NCBI RefSeq assembly: GCF_001642475.1 | Contig: NW_019173955.1 | Coordinates: 248,001-312,000, forward strand | Length of the DNA stretch: 64,000 bases | Origin: Fonsecaea monophora | Lineage: Eukaryota > Ascomycota > Eurotiomycetes > Chaetothyriales > Herpotrichiellaceae | Direction: 5' to 3' | Part shown: positions 32,318-43,830 of the stretch, in pieces | Layout of the letters: the number at the start of each line of letters is the position of its first letter | Position numbering within the stretch: the first letter of the stretch is position 1 | The notes under the pieces: model-generated | Database searches by the model: none | What the model was told of the DNA's origin: nothing | The model's input: the letters and a program-made list of their open reading frames with translations, nothing else | Position numbers and translations under genes: made by a program

Positions 32318-33080
32318 GCTTTTCAGCAGTATATGTAGAGCTGGTCATTGGCAAGAAAGACTGACAAAGTGCCAGCGGGGAGGATGCATAACACTGAGCT
32401 CCCTTCAAGGAACGATGGGGAAGAAACACGATTGAGGTTCGCATATGGCAGAAGCTCAGCTTGCTGTACACTCTTCTGTGTGCCTTTCAAGGGAGCAACG
32501 AGGCTTGAAGTTCCACTCATACCCTCTTCAAGATAGAGCCGAGCCGGGGGAAATACCTGCGAACACTATTCAGCACCTCAATGGTCACCTATCACCTTCT
32601 GAAGCCTAGGAGTCTACCCTCCTGCGGTCTCCCATCAACGGAGTTTGCGCAGTCGAGTGTGGAACTTACTCGTCAAAGGTACCAACTGAGACATGTGCCG
32701 CCACTTTTGGAGGGGTCTGGACTGCTGGATCAATGCCGATATCTGTCGCCGTATAGCTCGAGCCCAGGAACTTCTCCATCACGTCCTCTGAGCTGATTTT
32801 CTCGGCATCGTTCCCCTCGGTGTGCTGCAGAAGTCTGCTGACCCAAGCGCGGACCTTTGAAAAGTCCTTGACTGAGTTACCCGGCTCAGCCTGTTCGTCC
32901 AGGGTCTGTAACCAGCCAGCTTAGATGAACATCGGCAACGGAACATTCATCTCCTTGAATCCACAGGCAGCGCCACCAGAAAATCATTCTCGGCATCATC
33001 TAACATTTGGAAGAACCCTGCTTGTGGACTGGGCAGTTGTTTCTTGCACACATTGACCAAGATTCCGGACATTCTACTCC
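32280..33080 (-). pseudogene. Decayed gene with shifted reading frames
   Basis: On the minus strand three coding-like pieces follow one another. The first (about 33075-32945) contains QAGFFQMLDDAENDFLVALP. The second (about 32905-32665) contains FSKVRAWVSRLLQHTEGNDA and DPAVQTPPKVAAHV and ends TFDE at a good GTAAGT donor. The third (from about 32565) contains ARLYLEEGMSGTSSLVAPLK and AEKLSRIRDFVEKHY. The third piece joins the second in frame only if one base is missing in the CCCCC run near 32552. A second shift near 32335 moves the frame again before the terminal TAG. Composition looks protein-coding, but no start-to-stop path exists that I could find. I do not recognise the family. A short intact multi-intron gene is the alternative. 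Confidence 0.42.
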
Positions 33081-34516
33081 TACGATACGAATTAAGGATT
33101 AGGGGATGTTCTGGAATGCCGTTCATTCGGTCAGCTGGAGCGAGAAGAGAAATTATCCTTACTTTCTTCGAGCGAACTAGGATTCTGGTTACCCAAGTGC
33201 CAAGGTCAATGAGCGTCACCAGTCTGCCTCTCGCTGCAGCCTGCTTAATATTTCTACACTCCACATGACGGCCAGTGCATCTTCTTTGCGGGGAGAGATC
33301 AGAGAGAAGATCTGGACGGCAAAACAGACCACCCGCAGCCCTCGGATGTGCTGATGCTAATGTGGGTTTTCTAGAGATGTTACAATCTCTGCTTAGCTTG
33401 AGCGCAATTCTTGGGGGATGAGTTACGCAATTGACTGCCAGATCCATATAGGTCGGTAAGATGCTACAAACTTGTGTTCGGTCTCCAGGCCTCACAAGTG
33501 AGCCAACTACACTTCTAGTAGCAAATCCGTGCAAACTATATTCCTGTAAACTTCTCCAACATTTACCAGCAAATTGACACTATATTGGCGGGCGTCTGGC
33601 AGGTATCTCTATCAATTTCTCATCCGCGCTTGGTATTAAAATACCAGGTGTCTAAGGGATAGTGGTGAAACTCAATCCCGCAACACTCCTGTCACGACAA
33701 TATCTAGGTATATTCCTTTTCTTGTAGAGGCTGCGCTCTGGGACTGGAGTGAGAATGCCACTGATCCGCCTCTTCGGTCCGTCTTGGACAGGTCATCCTG
33801 AGGAAGAATGTTGTCGAGGAGGTAGTCGGACGTCTCATCAGGAAGCGTTGCTTGGCTCTCGCCCACGCACAGGTGAGAGAGGATACTGAAATGCAGGTCA
33901 AGCCGCACTTAGGATTGCATGATGCACGTCACGGCAAGGAGACAAAGGCTCTGCAGTTCCCTCGGTAGCTCGCTAGATGGCCAATCATGACAGTAGCAGA
34001 GTGAGATGCAAGAGACCACCTGCGCTTTGCAATTAAAGCGGCACAGTGGAGAGCGATCTCGACCCGCCAAGGCTGCGAAAGTGCCTCCAACTTGCCTCCG
34101 CTTTATATTTTTCATACTTAGAACGGCCACATCTGCACCAGCAATAGCAATTGACCTAAGGATTCATCCACCACACATCGCACAATCGCCCATCACATAC
34201 CCCAGCCTTTCATAATTTCCCTTTTCACCATCCTCTTTTTGTTGCGCGTCTCCTGTGCTTCAAATCCCTTGTTGCTTTCTCCCCTAGGAGGACTCATTTA
34301 TCTGTTTGCCTGCGTGCTAGAACATCGACTAAGAGTCTGCAACATCTATCACGTTTGATTGACCGCGCCGCTGGTTCAATCTTCTTATTTCACACCCGCA
34401 ACCAAACTCATTAGTTTCCTATCCAGGTCCTTCAATCAACTAGCAACGCGACTCGCCTTCAGTTCAGAACGACGACGCTGCACCGCGTTAGGCTCCTCTT
34501 ACGCTGATATCTCACT
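33081..34516. other. Intergenic region and probable G3BP-like 5' leader
   Basis: 1.4 kb without a supported gene. The last 400 bp before 34517 is CT-rich with few guanines on +, as in long fungal 5' leaders, and runs into the start of the NTF2/RRM gene. Confidence 0.45.
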
Positions 34517-36230
34517 ATGGCGACCGAGACCACTCCTGTTAATGGCTTGTACGGGGCAAACCAGTACGGCCAGCCTGCTGAACTTGCCGCCTCTACTCCC
34601 TCTGCGCCAACTCATGCTACCTCCGCTTCTCAAAGTACTACTACCTCCACCACCCAGCAGAAGGCAGACCCTCAAGAGATTGGCTGGTATTTTGTCGAGC
34701 AGTATTATACAACTCTGTCCAAGAGCCCGGAAAAAATTCATCTGTTCTACTCCAAGAAGTCACAGCTGGTCACGGGCGTCGAGGCTGAGAAAGTTGTTCC
34801 AGCTGTTGGGACAAAGGTACGTTGTCATGCATCAATTTGAGGGATTTGAACTGGCTGACTGAGAGGAAACACAGGCAATCAGCGAGAAGATCAAAGCCCT
34901 CGACCTCCAAGACTGCAAAGTGCGCGTTCTCAATGTCGACTCTCAGGCCTCATTCAACAATATTGTAGTCCAGGTTATCGGCGAGATGTCCAATAAATCA
35001 GAGCCACATCACAAGTTTGTGCAGACTTTTGTCCTCGCCGAACAACCCAATGGTTATTTTGTCCTCAACGACATCTTTCGCTACCTGAGTGACGACGAGG
35101 ATGAGATCGTTGAAGACGAACAACCTCAGCCGGAAGTCCCTGCGGAAGAACCCCCAACTCCTGCTGCAGGTGTGAACGATACCCCATCTCACGTTGACGA
35201 CGTCGTTGCTACTGAGGACGCAGTCGAGAAGGTCGACGAGAAACTGGAGGAAAAAAAGGCAGAAGAAGCACAAGCAGCAGAGGGACCAGCTGAGGTCAAT
35301 GGCGATACCCTTCCCGCTCCTGCTGAACAAACTGAGCAAGCTCCTGAGCTCTCAGGCCCCAAGGACGAGGCTGTGGCCAATGAAACTGCCGAACCTGCCG
35401 CAACCGAGCAACCTGCTGAACCCGAAGTGGTTGCTGCTGAGCCCGCCCCAGAGGCAGCTGCACCAGCTTCAACTCCTGCTGAAGCTCCTCCTGCGAAGAA
35501 GACTTGGGCCAGCATGCTGGGAGGTGGCGTCCAAAAGCCAGCTGTCCCAGCCCTTCCTTTAACTCCGCCGCCGCAGCCAAAGGCTGCCCGACCGTCGCAA
35601 CCTGCACAGGCCCCCAAAGCTCCCGTTGAACCTGCTCCAACCGCCACAAACACCACTTCCAGCACCCCGACCTCACAGAGCAATGGCTGGCAGACTGCAG
35701 ATCACAGCAAGAAGAGCAACCGACCACCGAACCGAGCTGTCTCAGAGGGAATTACAATGGCGTACATTAAGAACGTTAACGACAAAGTCGACGCCAGAAT
35801 CCTTCGAGAGGTTCTCGAGAGGTACGGTGAGCTAAAATATTTCGATGTGTCACGACCTAGGGTATGTCTCCAGTCTCATTGATTGCTTTTCAGGTTTGCT
35901 GATGAAATCTAGAACTGTGCTTTTGTCGAGTTTGTTGATGCTGCCGGATACGCTGCTGCCGTTGCTGCCAATCCTCACACTGTCGGTACTGAGCAGATTC
36001 ACGTTGAAGAGCGTCGACCCCGCCCAAACGCATATGGCGGCAGCAATACTAATTTTAACCGCACCAGTGGAACCACCAACCGTGGCCGGGGTGGCATGCA
36101 GGGTGGCCGTTCCGGAAGCCAGACCAACTTTCCAAAGGACGCAGGACGTGGTAGTGGTTACCAACGGGGTGGAAAGCCTGCCACTGGCACCGTCACTCCG
36201 AAGGGGCGGGGCCAAGGACAGACTGCTTGA
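34517..36230 (+). CDS. G3BP/Nxt3-like protein (NTF2 + RRM, stress-granule RNA-binding)
   Basis: Exons 34517-34816, 34875-35861 and 35913-36230 encode 534 aa. The NTF2-like domain is at about 50-165 (DPQEIGWYFVEQYYTTLSKS, KIHLFYSKKSQL, FVQTFVLAEQPNGYFVLNDIFRYL). A long Pro/Ala/Glu-rich acidic spacer (about 170-380) follows, then an RRM (ITMAYIKNVNDKVDARIL... ELKYFDVSRPRNCAFVEF, about 393-465) and an Arg/Gly-rich tail. This is the architecture of G3BP/Rasputin and fission-yeast Nxt3, which bind the Ubp3 deubiquitinase and RNA and join stress granules. Intron 2 splits the RRM right before RNP1. The start MATETTPVNG is well placed. The identification is firm at architecture level. Confidence 0.93.
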
Positions 36231-37085
36231 AGCCCCCTCAAGTGCGGGATGCTGAAACATTGCATCAGTCACTGAAAGAATCTTTCGTCACTTGCTTCTT
36301 GCATTCCCATGGTTCAAGCGGAGCGACCAAAAAGTGATGGGGTTTGTTTTCAACGATTTTCCTGGCACTGGCGTACTTGGAAAAGTACTTTCCATTACAT
36401 TACACATATTTTCACGATCCAGCAGTGTTATTCGCATAGCCAGCTTCAGAAGTGTCCAGGACGAAACAGAGAGTGGGACTCCGGTCACCTCCAGCGAGCA
36501 AGGCAGCAATGACTTCGGATCGGCTTCACTAGGGTCATGGTCCAAGGCAAGGGTGTCTTTTTCGAGCGAGGTCATGTATTTGTCTGTGTACGAAGGGGAA
36601 ACATGTTATCCAAGGCCTTGGGGTTCCCTAAAGATAGGATGGGCGCCGGTGTGGGCAAGGAACTGTACAGTAGTCCCTCATTGTGAATGAGACATATCCT
36701 ACCTAATGGTGATTGCGGGTTGGTTCCTAAAAAAACTCCCAAACTGTCGTGATAAGTCGGGAATTGGGTCAATGCTGTTATAGATGTCTTGGACACGCGA
36801 AGTGGGTGAAAGGAGCGATAAGAAATTCCGCCCCGCGCGGCGTGTTCAGTACGAGTTCCGCCAGTGTTGCCTGCGATTGCCGTGGGGTAAATCTAGGATA
36901 GGCTGAGGAGTAACTTCAGGCCGCGACATCGGTGACCTGTTTAACTGACTTGTACCTTGCGTACTTGCTTCGCTGTCAGCTGTCGGTCCTGTTCTTTGAT
37001 CCGGAAACCCTCAACTTCCTTGCCATCCTCCTCCTCGTCGACTGCATCGCCGCCGGCTCTCTCGACTCACCTTGATGACTGCACC
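36231..37085. promoter_or_regulatory. Intergenic region upstream of the septin-like gene
   Basis: 855 bp between two rightward genes. It holds the first gene's 3' end and the next gene's promoter. A CT-rich stretch precedes 37086. No gene is seen. Confidence 0.45.
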
Positions 37086-39532
37086 ATGAGGCCAGGGATA
37101 AGTCTTGATAACAGTACAGCAGAGTCACCACGCCCTCGCAAGTCGTCCAATGCCGATTCGCACCCACCCTCAATAGTTGGTGATCGCGAACGCCACAGCA
37201 GTTCCGCTACTACTTTCTTCCTCTCACGAGATCCCGATGCCTCCGTCAAGACGCACCAGTCCGATCGAAGTGCCGGACCGCCTTTATCTACATCACCCTT
37301 GAGTAGCCTGCAGGATACCATTGACGAGGCCGACCGTGATCGGTCCTCAATTAAGCATACCACACCCCGACAAGCTGAGGCTACAAGTCTAACAAGGAGT
37401 GGGAGTCGACGACGCTCAACCATAAAGCCGGGGACAAACTGTGAACGCTTCCGACGGGGCTCTTCCAGCGTGAACCCCGAGACCAACATTACGAGTAATT
37501 CACCTCAACCCCTTCCCGAGAGAGTCGTTACTCCTTCACCATTACCCTCACGAGACATTTCACTACCCGGCAGTCCGAAATCTCTCACCTCGCGGAGATC
37601 GGTACAGACGAAATCGTCCGCCAATTCCGACGATGAGCTATTGACTAATGCAGATGAGACGGGCAGTCAGGCAATACTATCCAGTGGCGAAGAAGATGAC
37701 AATGAGGCTGCAGGTGGGCAAGTCGGCGGCGTTGAAATGATGTCTTCAATACGAGGAGTACAAGACAGCCAGCCGGAACTTATCATGCCGAGTATCAAGA
37801 TGCCGTCTAGACGGCCTTTTACAGAAAGGGGAAAGAAGCTAGGCAGGTTCAAGATTATGGTTGCTGGGCGCAAAGGTAAGTGTAGTTGTCCTCCTTCTCC
37901 CATGCACAAAGAGACATGCAAAAGCGGAGCGAACGAAGGCTTACTGACTGTTCCGCGGAGTGCAGGCGTGGGAAAGACCTCTCTTATAAAATCCATCGTC
38001 CAGCTCTGCGAAGACATTGTCCATGTCGATCCACTTATAACCACGAACTCGTCTCACACCTCCCATCGGACTTCTGCTGGCATTTCGGAGCCAATCAACG
38101 AAGTTTATGCGTCAACAAAGCCGTACCCGATGTGGTGGTCTACAATCGAGGAGTCGCGCATCCTGCGTCGACGGAAATCGATGGGAGACTCCGTGCTCGA
38201 ACGGAACGTCTGCTTTGTGGATACCGCTGATTCTGTCAAGCTGGAGAGTCTTATTCACTATGCAGAGCAACAACTCGTGAACGCGATGGTAAGTGTTGAC
38301 CAGCTCACGAGCGAGTTCTCGGGCTTGTTGAGTGGGCGAGGTGCAAGCCAGGTCGATGTTGTGTTGTATTTGATTTCAAAAGGTGAGCCAGTGCCTTGGT
38401 CCAATCCCAGTTGTTTTATCTCGAGAGCTGATGGGGGGACTGATCATCGTGGTCTGCAGATACCATACAAGACGACTGCGGATCTATTCGCCGGTTGTCT
38501 GAACTATGCAACATCATTCCTCTCATAGCAAAGTCGGATCTACTCACTCTCAAAGATCAGCAATACATCAAACAGACCCTAGACTCTAGCATTTCCACCT
38601 TACCTCAACTCCCAACAACCCTACCCTCAGCGGAATCAGTTGCGTCCGCTTCAGAAGTCTCTCAACCCACACCTGCAGCGCCAGCAACCGCACCTTACAC
38701 TGTAACTTCCACAAATGGTCCTGACCTCGACACGATGGACGCCTCCCTCCTCATGTCCCCGGAGTACATTCAGCCTCTACTGCCCTCCGAGCTCACCTTG
38801 CTCGTTGAATCAATCTTCGAGCCTGAAACCGTCGCTTTCCTACGCCATACTGCCGCACGGAAACTCGTGGCCTGGCACTTGGCCCATCCTCGACTAACCT
38901 CTGTCCCATCACCCTCTCTCCCGTCACAATCGTATGACGCGTCAATGAGGAATTCAACGCTCACCTCTCCGCTACAAACACCGCTAAGTCCTTCCAACTC
39001 CGGCGTTTTGATTCCTGTAGGGTCAGAGGTCTCACTCAACACATCGAACTCTTGGGCACTGGCCAAAGTTGCAGATCACACGCAACGAGAAGAGAGGCTG
39101 GCGCAAATCCGGCTGAGCAAGTGGGCGAGCGAGTTGCAATTGAGTTTGCAAAGAGAAAGAGAGCGGTATGAGCGGCTTGCGAGAGGAGAACGGGCTGTCT
39201 GGCTCGTGGAGCGAATGGGGGAGGAAGTCCGCGACGGCACGATCGTGCCTCTACAGCAGGGAGACAGTACACAGGCGCTTATAAGAAAGGGCGGCAAAGC
39301 TGGCATTTTATATGGTGTGGACGTCTTGCCCAGCTATCAAATGCAGGACCCGCTAGGACTGTTGAGATGGCAGGACAGCATGCGTGCGAGAGGATGGATT
39401 GCACTGCAAATTGTGGGCAGTTTCGGCGTTGTTGGTGGATTAGCATTTTGGTTGGCGAAGCATTTTGGTGTGACTGGGAGTGTTAACGAATGGTGGACCC
39501 AAGGCTGGCATTACTTTGGTTGGCATGATTGA
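37086..39532 (+). CDS. Septin-like GTPase with a C-terminal membrane segment
   Basis: Exons 37086-37875, 37966-38382 and 38460-39532 encode 759 aa. Residues 1 to about 250 are Ser/Pro/Arg-rich and disordered. The septin-type G domain follows: P-loop AGRKGVGKTSL (split by intron 1), a switch-II-like NVCFVDTADSVKL, LYLISKDTIQDDC, and G4 IPLIAKSDLLTL. The expected DTxG is DTAD here, so the switch-II Gly is missing. The later region carries a helical RQERERYERLARG-type segment and then a hydrophobic helix LQIVGSFGVVGGLAFWLAK at about 715-735, just before the end. Septins usually lack a membrane span, so this is an atypical septin-domain protein. Both introns are GT-AG and confirmed by septin signature continuity. 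Confidence 0.87.
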
Positions 39533-41839
39533 TGGGTGACGATAACGATGGCGAAGTCGGCGACAACGACGGTCGCCAGTCACTGGTGCCTTTCTTCAGT
39601 ACCAAGGAGCGAACATCAGATGGTGCGTGCCGATTAATGGAACCTGGCTTATTACAACCTGAGTATGCAATGAGCCTGTGTGTGAACAGCCTTTGTTCCC
39701 TCTTTTCCACCTTTGAGCGCTTTGGCCTGTGACAGAGTTGACCTCAGCCCGCTCCTCTCGCGCTGAAAACCCCGGGTAATCAGGGCAGCCAGGGATCCCT
39801 GTCTCCTCTTCTTGCACAAGGAAAATGCTCATGTGGCATTAGCCAGTGATTAACTTGTGGCTTGCCTTACCCGTACCTCGTACTCTGTGCCCGAAGACAA
39901 AGCCACGAGGGCTAGACTCAGGATTGACAGGCGGGCGTCCCACTTACCTAAGGCCTTGTCTTTCAAGGCGAGCTGAGATTGGCTGCGTGTTTGACGAAGC
40001 ATGATGTAAAGAATTATTCGGACTTTGACGCTGGGGTGACTGGCCATCTGTCATCTGCCATCCTCGGAAAGCAACCCTTGTCGCCCTTGCATGCTCATGA
40101 CAGGCCACATGCAGGTTGACGGACAACCGGACAGCGGGAGACCTGCATCTGGACCTTGAACCTCGTCGAGGTGACGCCGGGCAAGACGTTGTGAAACACT
40201 GGTGTGCATAGTCGAGATCCGATTCCAAAGACGGAGGATCAGTAGGGATATGATGGAGCTGAGGATCCTCCCTGGAAACTACCCAAAGCTGACCAGGCCT
40301 TCTGGTTTTCTTCTAGCCTTCTCCCCAATGGATCATCCTTGTTGATCACAGCTGGTGCCAGACAAGCAACAGGGCAAAACAGGACACCAAGCACCTATCT
40401 TGGATTGGCACCATTGGTTAGCCAGATTCGTCAGGGGGCGCATGACCAAGGACGGACAGTCTTTGCAATCTGCGCCCACGGGCTAAGGCCGGACGGGCGT
40501 TGGCTCTGAGGGCAGCACGCGATCGGTAGACACCTGTCAAAAACGGTGAGAAGTGTACTTGCAATAACGGGATGAACGGGTCGGTAGTGGTATGATTGAT
40601 GGGCTGGACGCACCCATGAACCGTTTACCTTTTTCTTCCCCTCGGGTTCCCAATTCTGAGTTCTGTGGTAACGGCTGTGGTGGTCAATGGTTTACTGGCC
40701 ATCATGCAGGTCAAGGTCCGTCAACCGCCACGTGGTGGACCAGGAACCGGGTTCTGGGGTGAAATCTGAAGCAGTGGCTTGACTGGGCAAGCTGCAGGGC
40801 GTAGAAAGAGGGGAGAGGATACGAGAAACACCAGGTACCAGGAGAAACAACGGGCTGTGACTGGCTCGAGCATGAGACCCTAAAGACTGAACAAGGCACC
40901 CACAAGGGGAAGATTCCGGATGCTTGCCCTCCCAAAAGGAAAACAACAGGTACCTAGGTAGTAAGTTGCCTGGGAGCCCACCAAGGGTTAAACAAGCTTG
41001 TTTCTAACCCTGGGTAGGCAGCCCTAACAGTACCAAGAGAGCCCAGCCGCTCGGTGCGGATCGACCACCACCGCTACCATCAACCATCACCAGACAGAGA
41101 CACCTTCTTACACATATGCGCACATCTACATCTCTCTTTTCCCTCTTTTTTATCTCTTGCATCCATCCTTTTCCTCCTCTCTCGACAAAGCTCCAGGATC
41201 TTTCCAAGTCCAATCCATTGGAGTCACAAATCCGCTTTATCCAATTACGCTAGCATTACCGCCGACTTACTCGGACTCTCTCTTGCATCGCCCCAATCTC
41301 ATCCACCTGAGTGATTCTACCTCCGTCGCTATTATTACTACCTCAACTCCCCTCAGATTTCACCGTCTATCCTCCGTTGCGACTCTTCCTACTGCTATAG
41401 ACTCAAGATACCAGGTCAACGCCAATCTCCCCGGGTTGCCAGAGCCACCAAAAATTGTACTCCATTCGCTGGCGTCAGCACTGGCAGTTAGATCGTCTAG
41501 TCCGGACTTGACTTTGATCACCAGCGGAATTGCAGTTTTCGGCCACGCTTGCTCGTTTCCCACTCCACCGTCACCGCTGCTTTGGACTCAATCTGTGCAC
41601 ACTCAGACTTATTAACCCTTAATTGCGCACATTTATTCTGGAAACACCGCTATTTCTCTCCATCACCCTCCCACAACCCCAGCATCCTGGTACCGCAACA
41701 ACTGGGTCACTGGGGCAAGAAAACGGGTGTGTGGCCAGCACAACCAACGATCTTGTCCTCGAACACATTGGCTTCACTCTGACCCCGGAGCTGGGTGAAT
41801 CAAGGCCACTCGCAACCACAGCCGCCTCTTCTCGCAGTC
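39533..41839. other. Long intergenic region ending in a pyrimidine-rich leader
   Basis: 2.3 kb with no supported gene. From about 41050 to 41839 the + strand is strongly C/T-rich with many short upstream ATGs, consistent with a long 5' leader for the 41840 gene. The left part has only short, unconvincing frames. Confidence 0.45.
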
Positions 41840-42338
41840 ATGTCTCGCCGATCTCTTGAATCCCAAAGGCCAATTATGGCTCCCAGCGTAAGTCCAAACT
41901 ATTCAGTCCTCGCAGCGTCACCCTGCTGACTGATAAAATGAACAGCTCACATCAAAGCGTACTTCCAAGCGCTACTCAACCTACTCTGCTTCTCCCTCCT
42001 TTGCCACCACAACAAGCAACTACTCAAATGCACAGACTCTCGTTTCCGGCTCCGGCACTGCCAATATCACCGTCAGTCCCGAAACCGGCATGGCCGAAAT
42101 CCGCCATCTCACACAAGGTCTGGACAGGCTGGAAAACAAGCGTCTGTCGCAACAGCGCTTCGTACCCTCGCAGAAAAAGTCTGATGACTTAAGCAAACTG
42201 AGCTTGGGCGCAAAAGTCGAACGCGCACTGGGCAGAAGAATGTCTGATCAAGATGCCGTCCTCCGTGTAAAGCGGCCTGTGGCAAAGAAGACCAGTACAT
42301 TCACTGTTATTGATGAGAAGGCTGCTCTCAAGATATGA
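41840..42338 (+). CDS. Small fungal protein of unknown function
   Basis: Exons 41840-41887 and 41946-42338 encode 146 aa, starting MSRRSLESQRPIMAPS. The junction has donor GTAAGT and acceptor CAG and keeps frame. The middle is Ser/Thr-rich (RYSTYSASPSFATTTSNYSN). The C-terminal half is charged and helical (MAEIRHLTQGLDRLENKRLS and LGAKVERALGRRMSDQDAVL), ending ALKI. There is no signal peptide or membrane helix. The charged, regularly spaced leucines suggest an alpha-helical or coiled-coil interaction segment. I do not recognise the family. It is supported by the clean intron and coherent composition. Confidence 0.65.
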
Positions 42339-43180
42339 GCGTCTATAAATTTGGAAGACAAAAAAAAGAAAGATATCAAACCTTCCCGAGTGACAACCCA
42401 CTCACCCAAATCACCATGGTATGGGGCAGGTGTCGAAGTCGTGGCAGTGTACGATGTTCACTTGGGGTTGGTTGTATGAGATTGATGAAGCTCATTTCAT
42501 TTGTGTTTGATTGAGATGCCTTGACCATTGAGATACCATTTCCTACTTACGTTTGCATAAACGCTTGGTTGGACCGGCGTGGTTTGGGATCATCCGGTGT
42601 TGCACAGTTCTGGGTTGTGGGCTGTGAAGCACGTCCTTCTCGTCTTCACTAGGCATATTGCTCCTCCTGGGAGTCAGGGTCTCGGCTTAACCGGCAGTTG
42701 GCGGTCGTGGAGACAGTTTTGATAGCAAGATGTGGCACAAATGAGACTAGCAGAATGTTGCCCTCTGTGTCTGGAAAGTTTTCGAGGTTATCGAACTACT
42801 TACACAAATCGCGGGTTACCTCGGAGATAAAGATGTTACGAACCTTCGGGAGTGTATTCGGATCTTGTACTCGAATCTTAGACCCGAAAGCCTACTATAG
42901 GAAGAGAGATATCTACAGTATTTTTGGAAACCTCGCTAGGAAAACCCGTCTTAGTACGACTTGTATACGTCTTGGGCACCGAAACTACTTAATATTACCA
43001 AAATATGCCTGGAAGACTCTGGGTTCGGGTTCTCCTGCCTCTCTTTGTAAACAATGTTCTTCGTTACACTATTCCAGTCGCATCGGCGAGTTAAATCTGC
43101 AGGGCGCCTAGCCTTGACCGTCTCGCCTGCTCGGTCAATTTACCACAGTTCACATTCGGCGGTGGAGGTGCTGATGACTG
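42339..43180. other. Intergenic region with an A/T-rich patch
   Basis: From about 42780 to 43060 the sequence is visibly richer in A/T and TA steps than its surroundings, and the 138-codon frame over it (42698-43111) looks random. It may be an old, mutated insertion. No gene is supported. Confidence 0.4.
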
Positions 43181-43182
43181 TG

Positions 43183-43555
43183 CTAGACCCATCCGGTTGG
43201 ATTATATCCCGCACCTCCAGCGGTTTCGTCTCCGGATCCCCAGGATGCAAGCCAGTATCGTTCAGCATCTACTTGCTCCTGAAAGCATTTGGCCAGGGCA
43301 TTCTGTAGTCTCACCAGAGCCTCATTCACGTGTTGGAGTAGATCCAGCAATGCGCACCACTCTCTGATAGCGCAGAACATCTCGTTGCTGGTTAAGATTG
43401 TCGCGCGTGAGCCTGTCGAGCTTTTCCAGATAGTCCCTGCGCTCAAACCCCTCCACCCTCTGTATCAAGGATTCGATCGAGAAGGCCTCCTTTGGGGTGG
43501 AGGGCTCGGTCGACGGGATTTCCCGCTCATAGTCTGATTGTGTATCCGTACCCAC
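43183..43555 (-). pseudogene. Frameshifted relic of a helical/coiled-coil fungal protein
   Basis: One minus frame reads MGTDTQSDYEREIPSTEPST... FERRDYLEKLDRLTRDNLNQ... RDVLRYQR down to about 43363. It then runs into VVRIAG and stops. Moving by one base at the CAGAGAGTGG run continues with EWCALLDLLQHVNEALVRLQ and EQVDAERYWLASWG. Both halves are amphipathic, highly charged helix and fit together as one protein with a single frameshift. No splice pair explains the join. The rest of the gene is missing on both sides. It resembles N-terminal coiled-coil segments of fungal proteins, but I cannot name the family. Confidence 0.45.
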
Positions 43556-43830
43556 TCTCTCCTCCCTCTCGATGGTGTCGAATCACCACTTCAGGATCTG
43601 GGACCTTTGACCTTTCGTCTGAATATGAACAGACCGCAACGTGTGACACGATTTCGATTCCAAAAGGCCCAAAATTGGGTCTCAACAAGTATTGGTGGTC
43701 GCCTGGGATGAGCCGTAACAGTCACGTGCGAATGAGGAATAGCCTTTGTCAAGACGACAACGCCAAAATCTTGGAAAAGGCTTCGGAAAGGTCCAAGCCT
43801 TTTCTCCTCTACCTCAACGTTCGCGGAAAC

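Noticed and set aside
32947..33534. 195-codon minus-strand frame taken as one gene
   Set aside because: Only its last 45 residues look coding; the front is random, so I treat just the end as part of a decayed gene.
42698..43111. 138-codon plus-strand frame
   Set aside because: It covers an A/T-rich patch and has no ATG at its listed start; no motif or coding bias.
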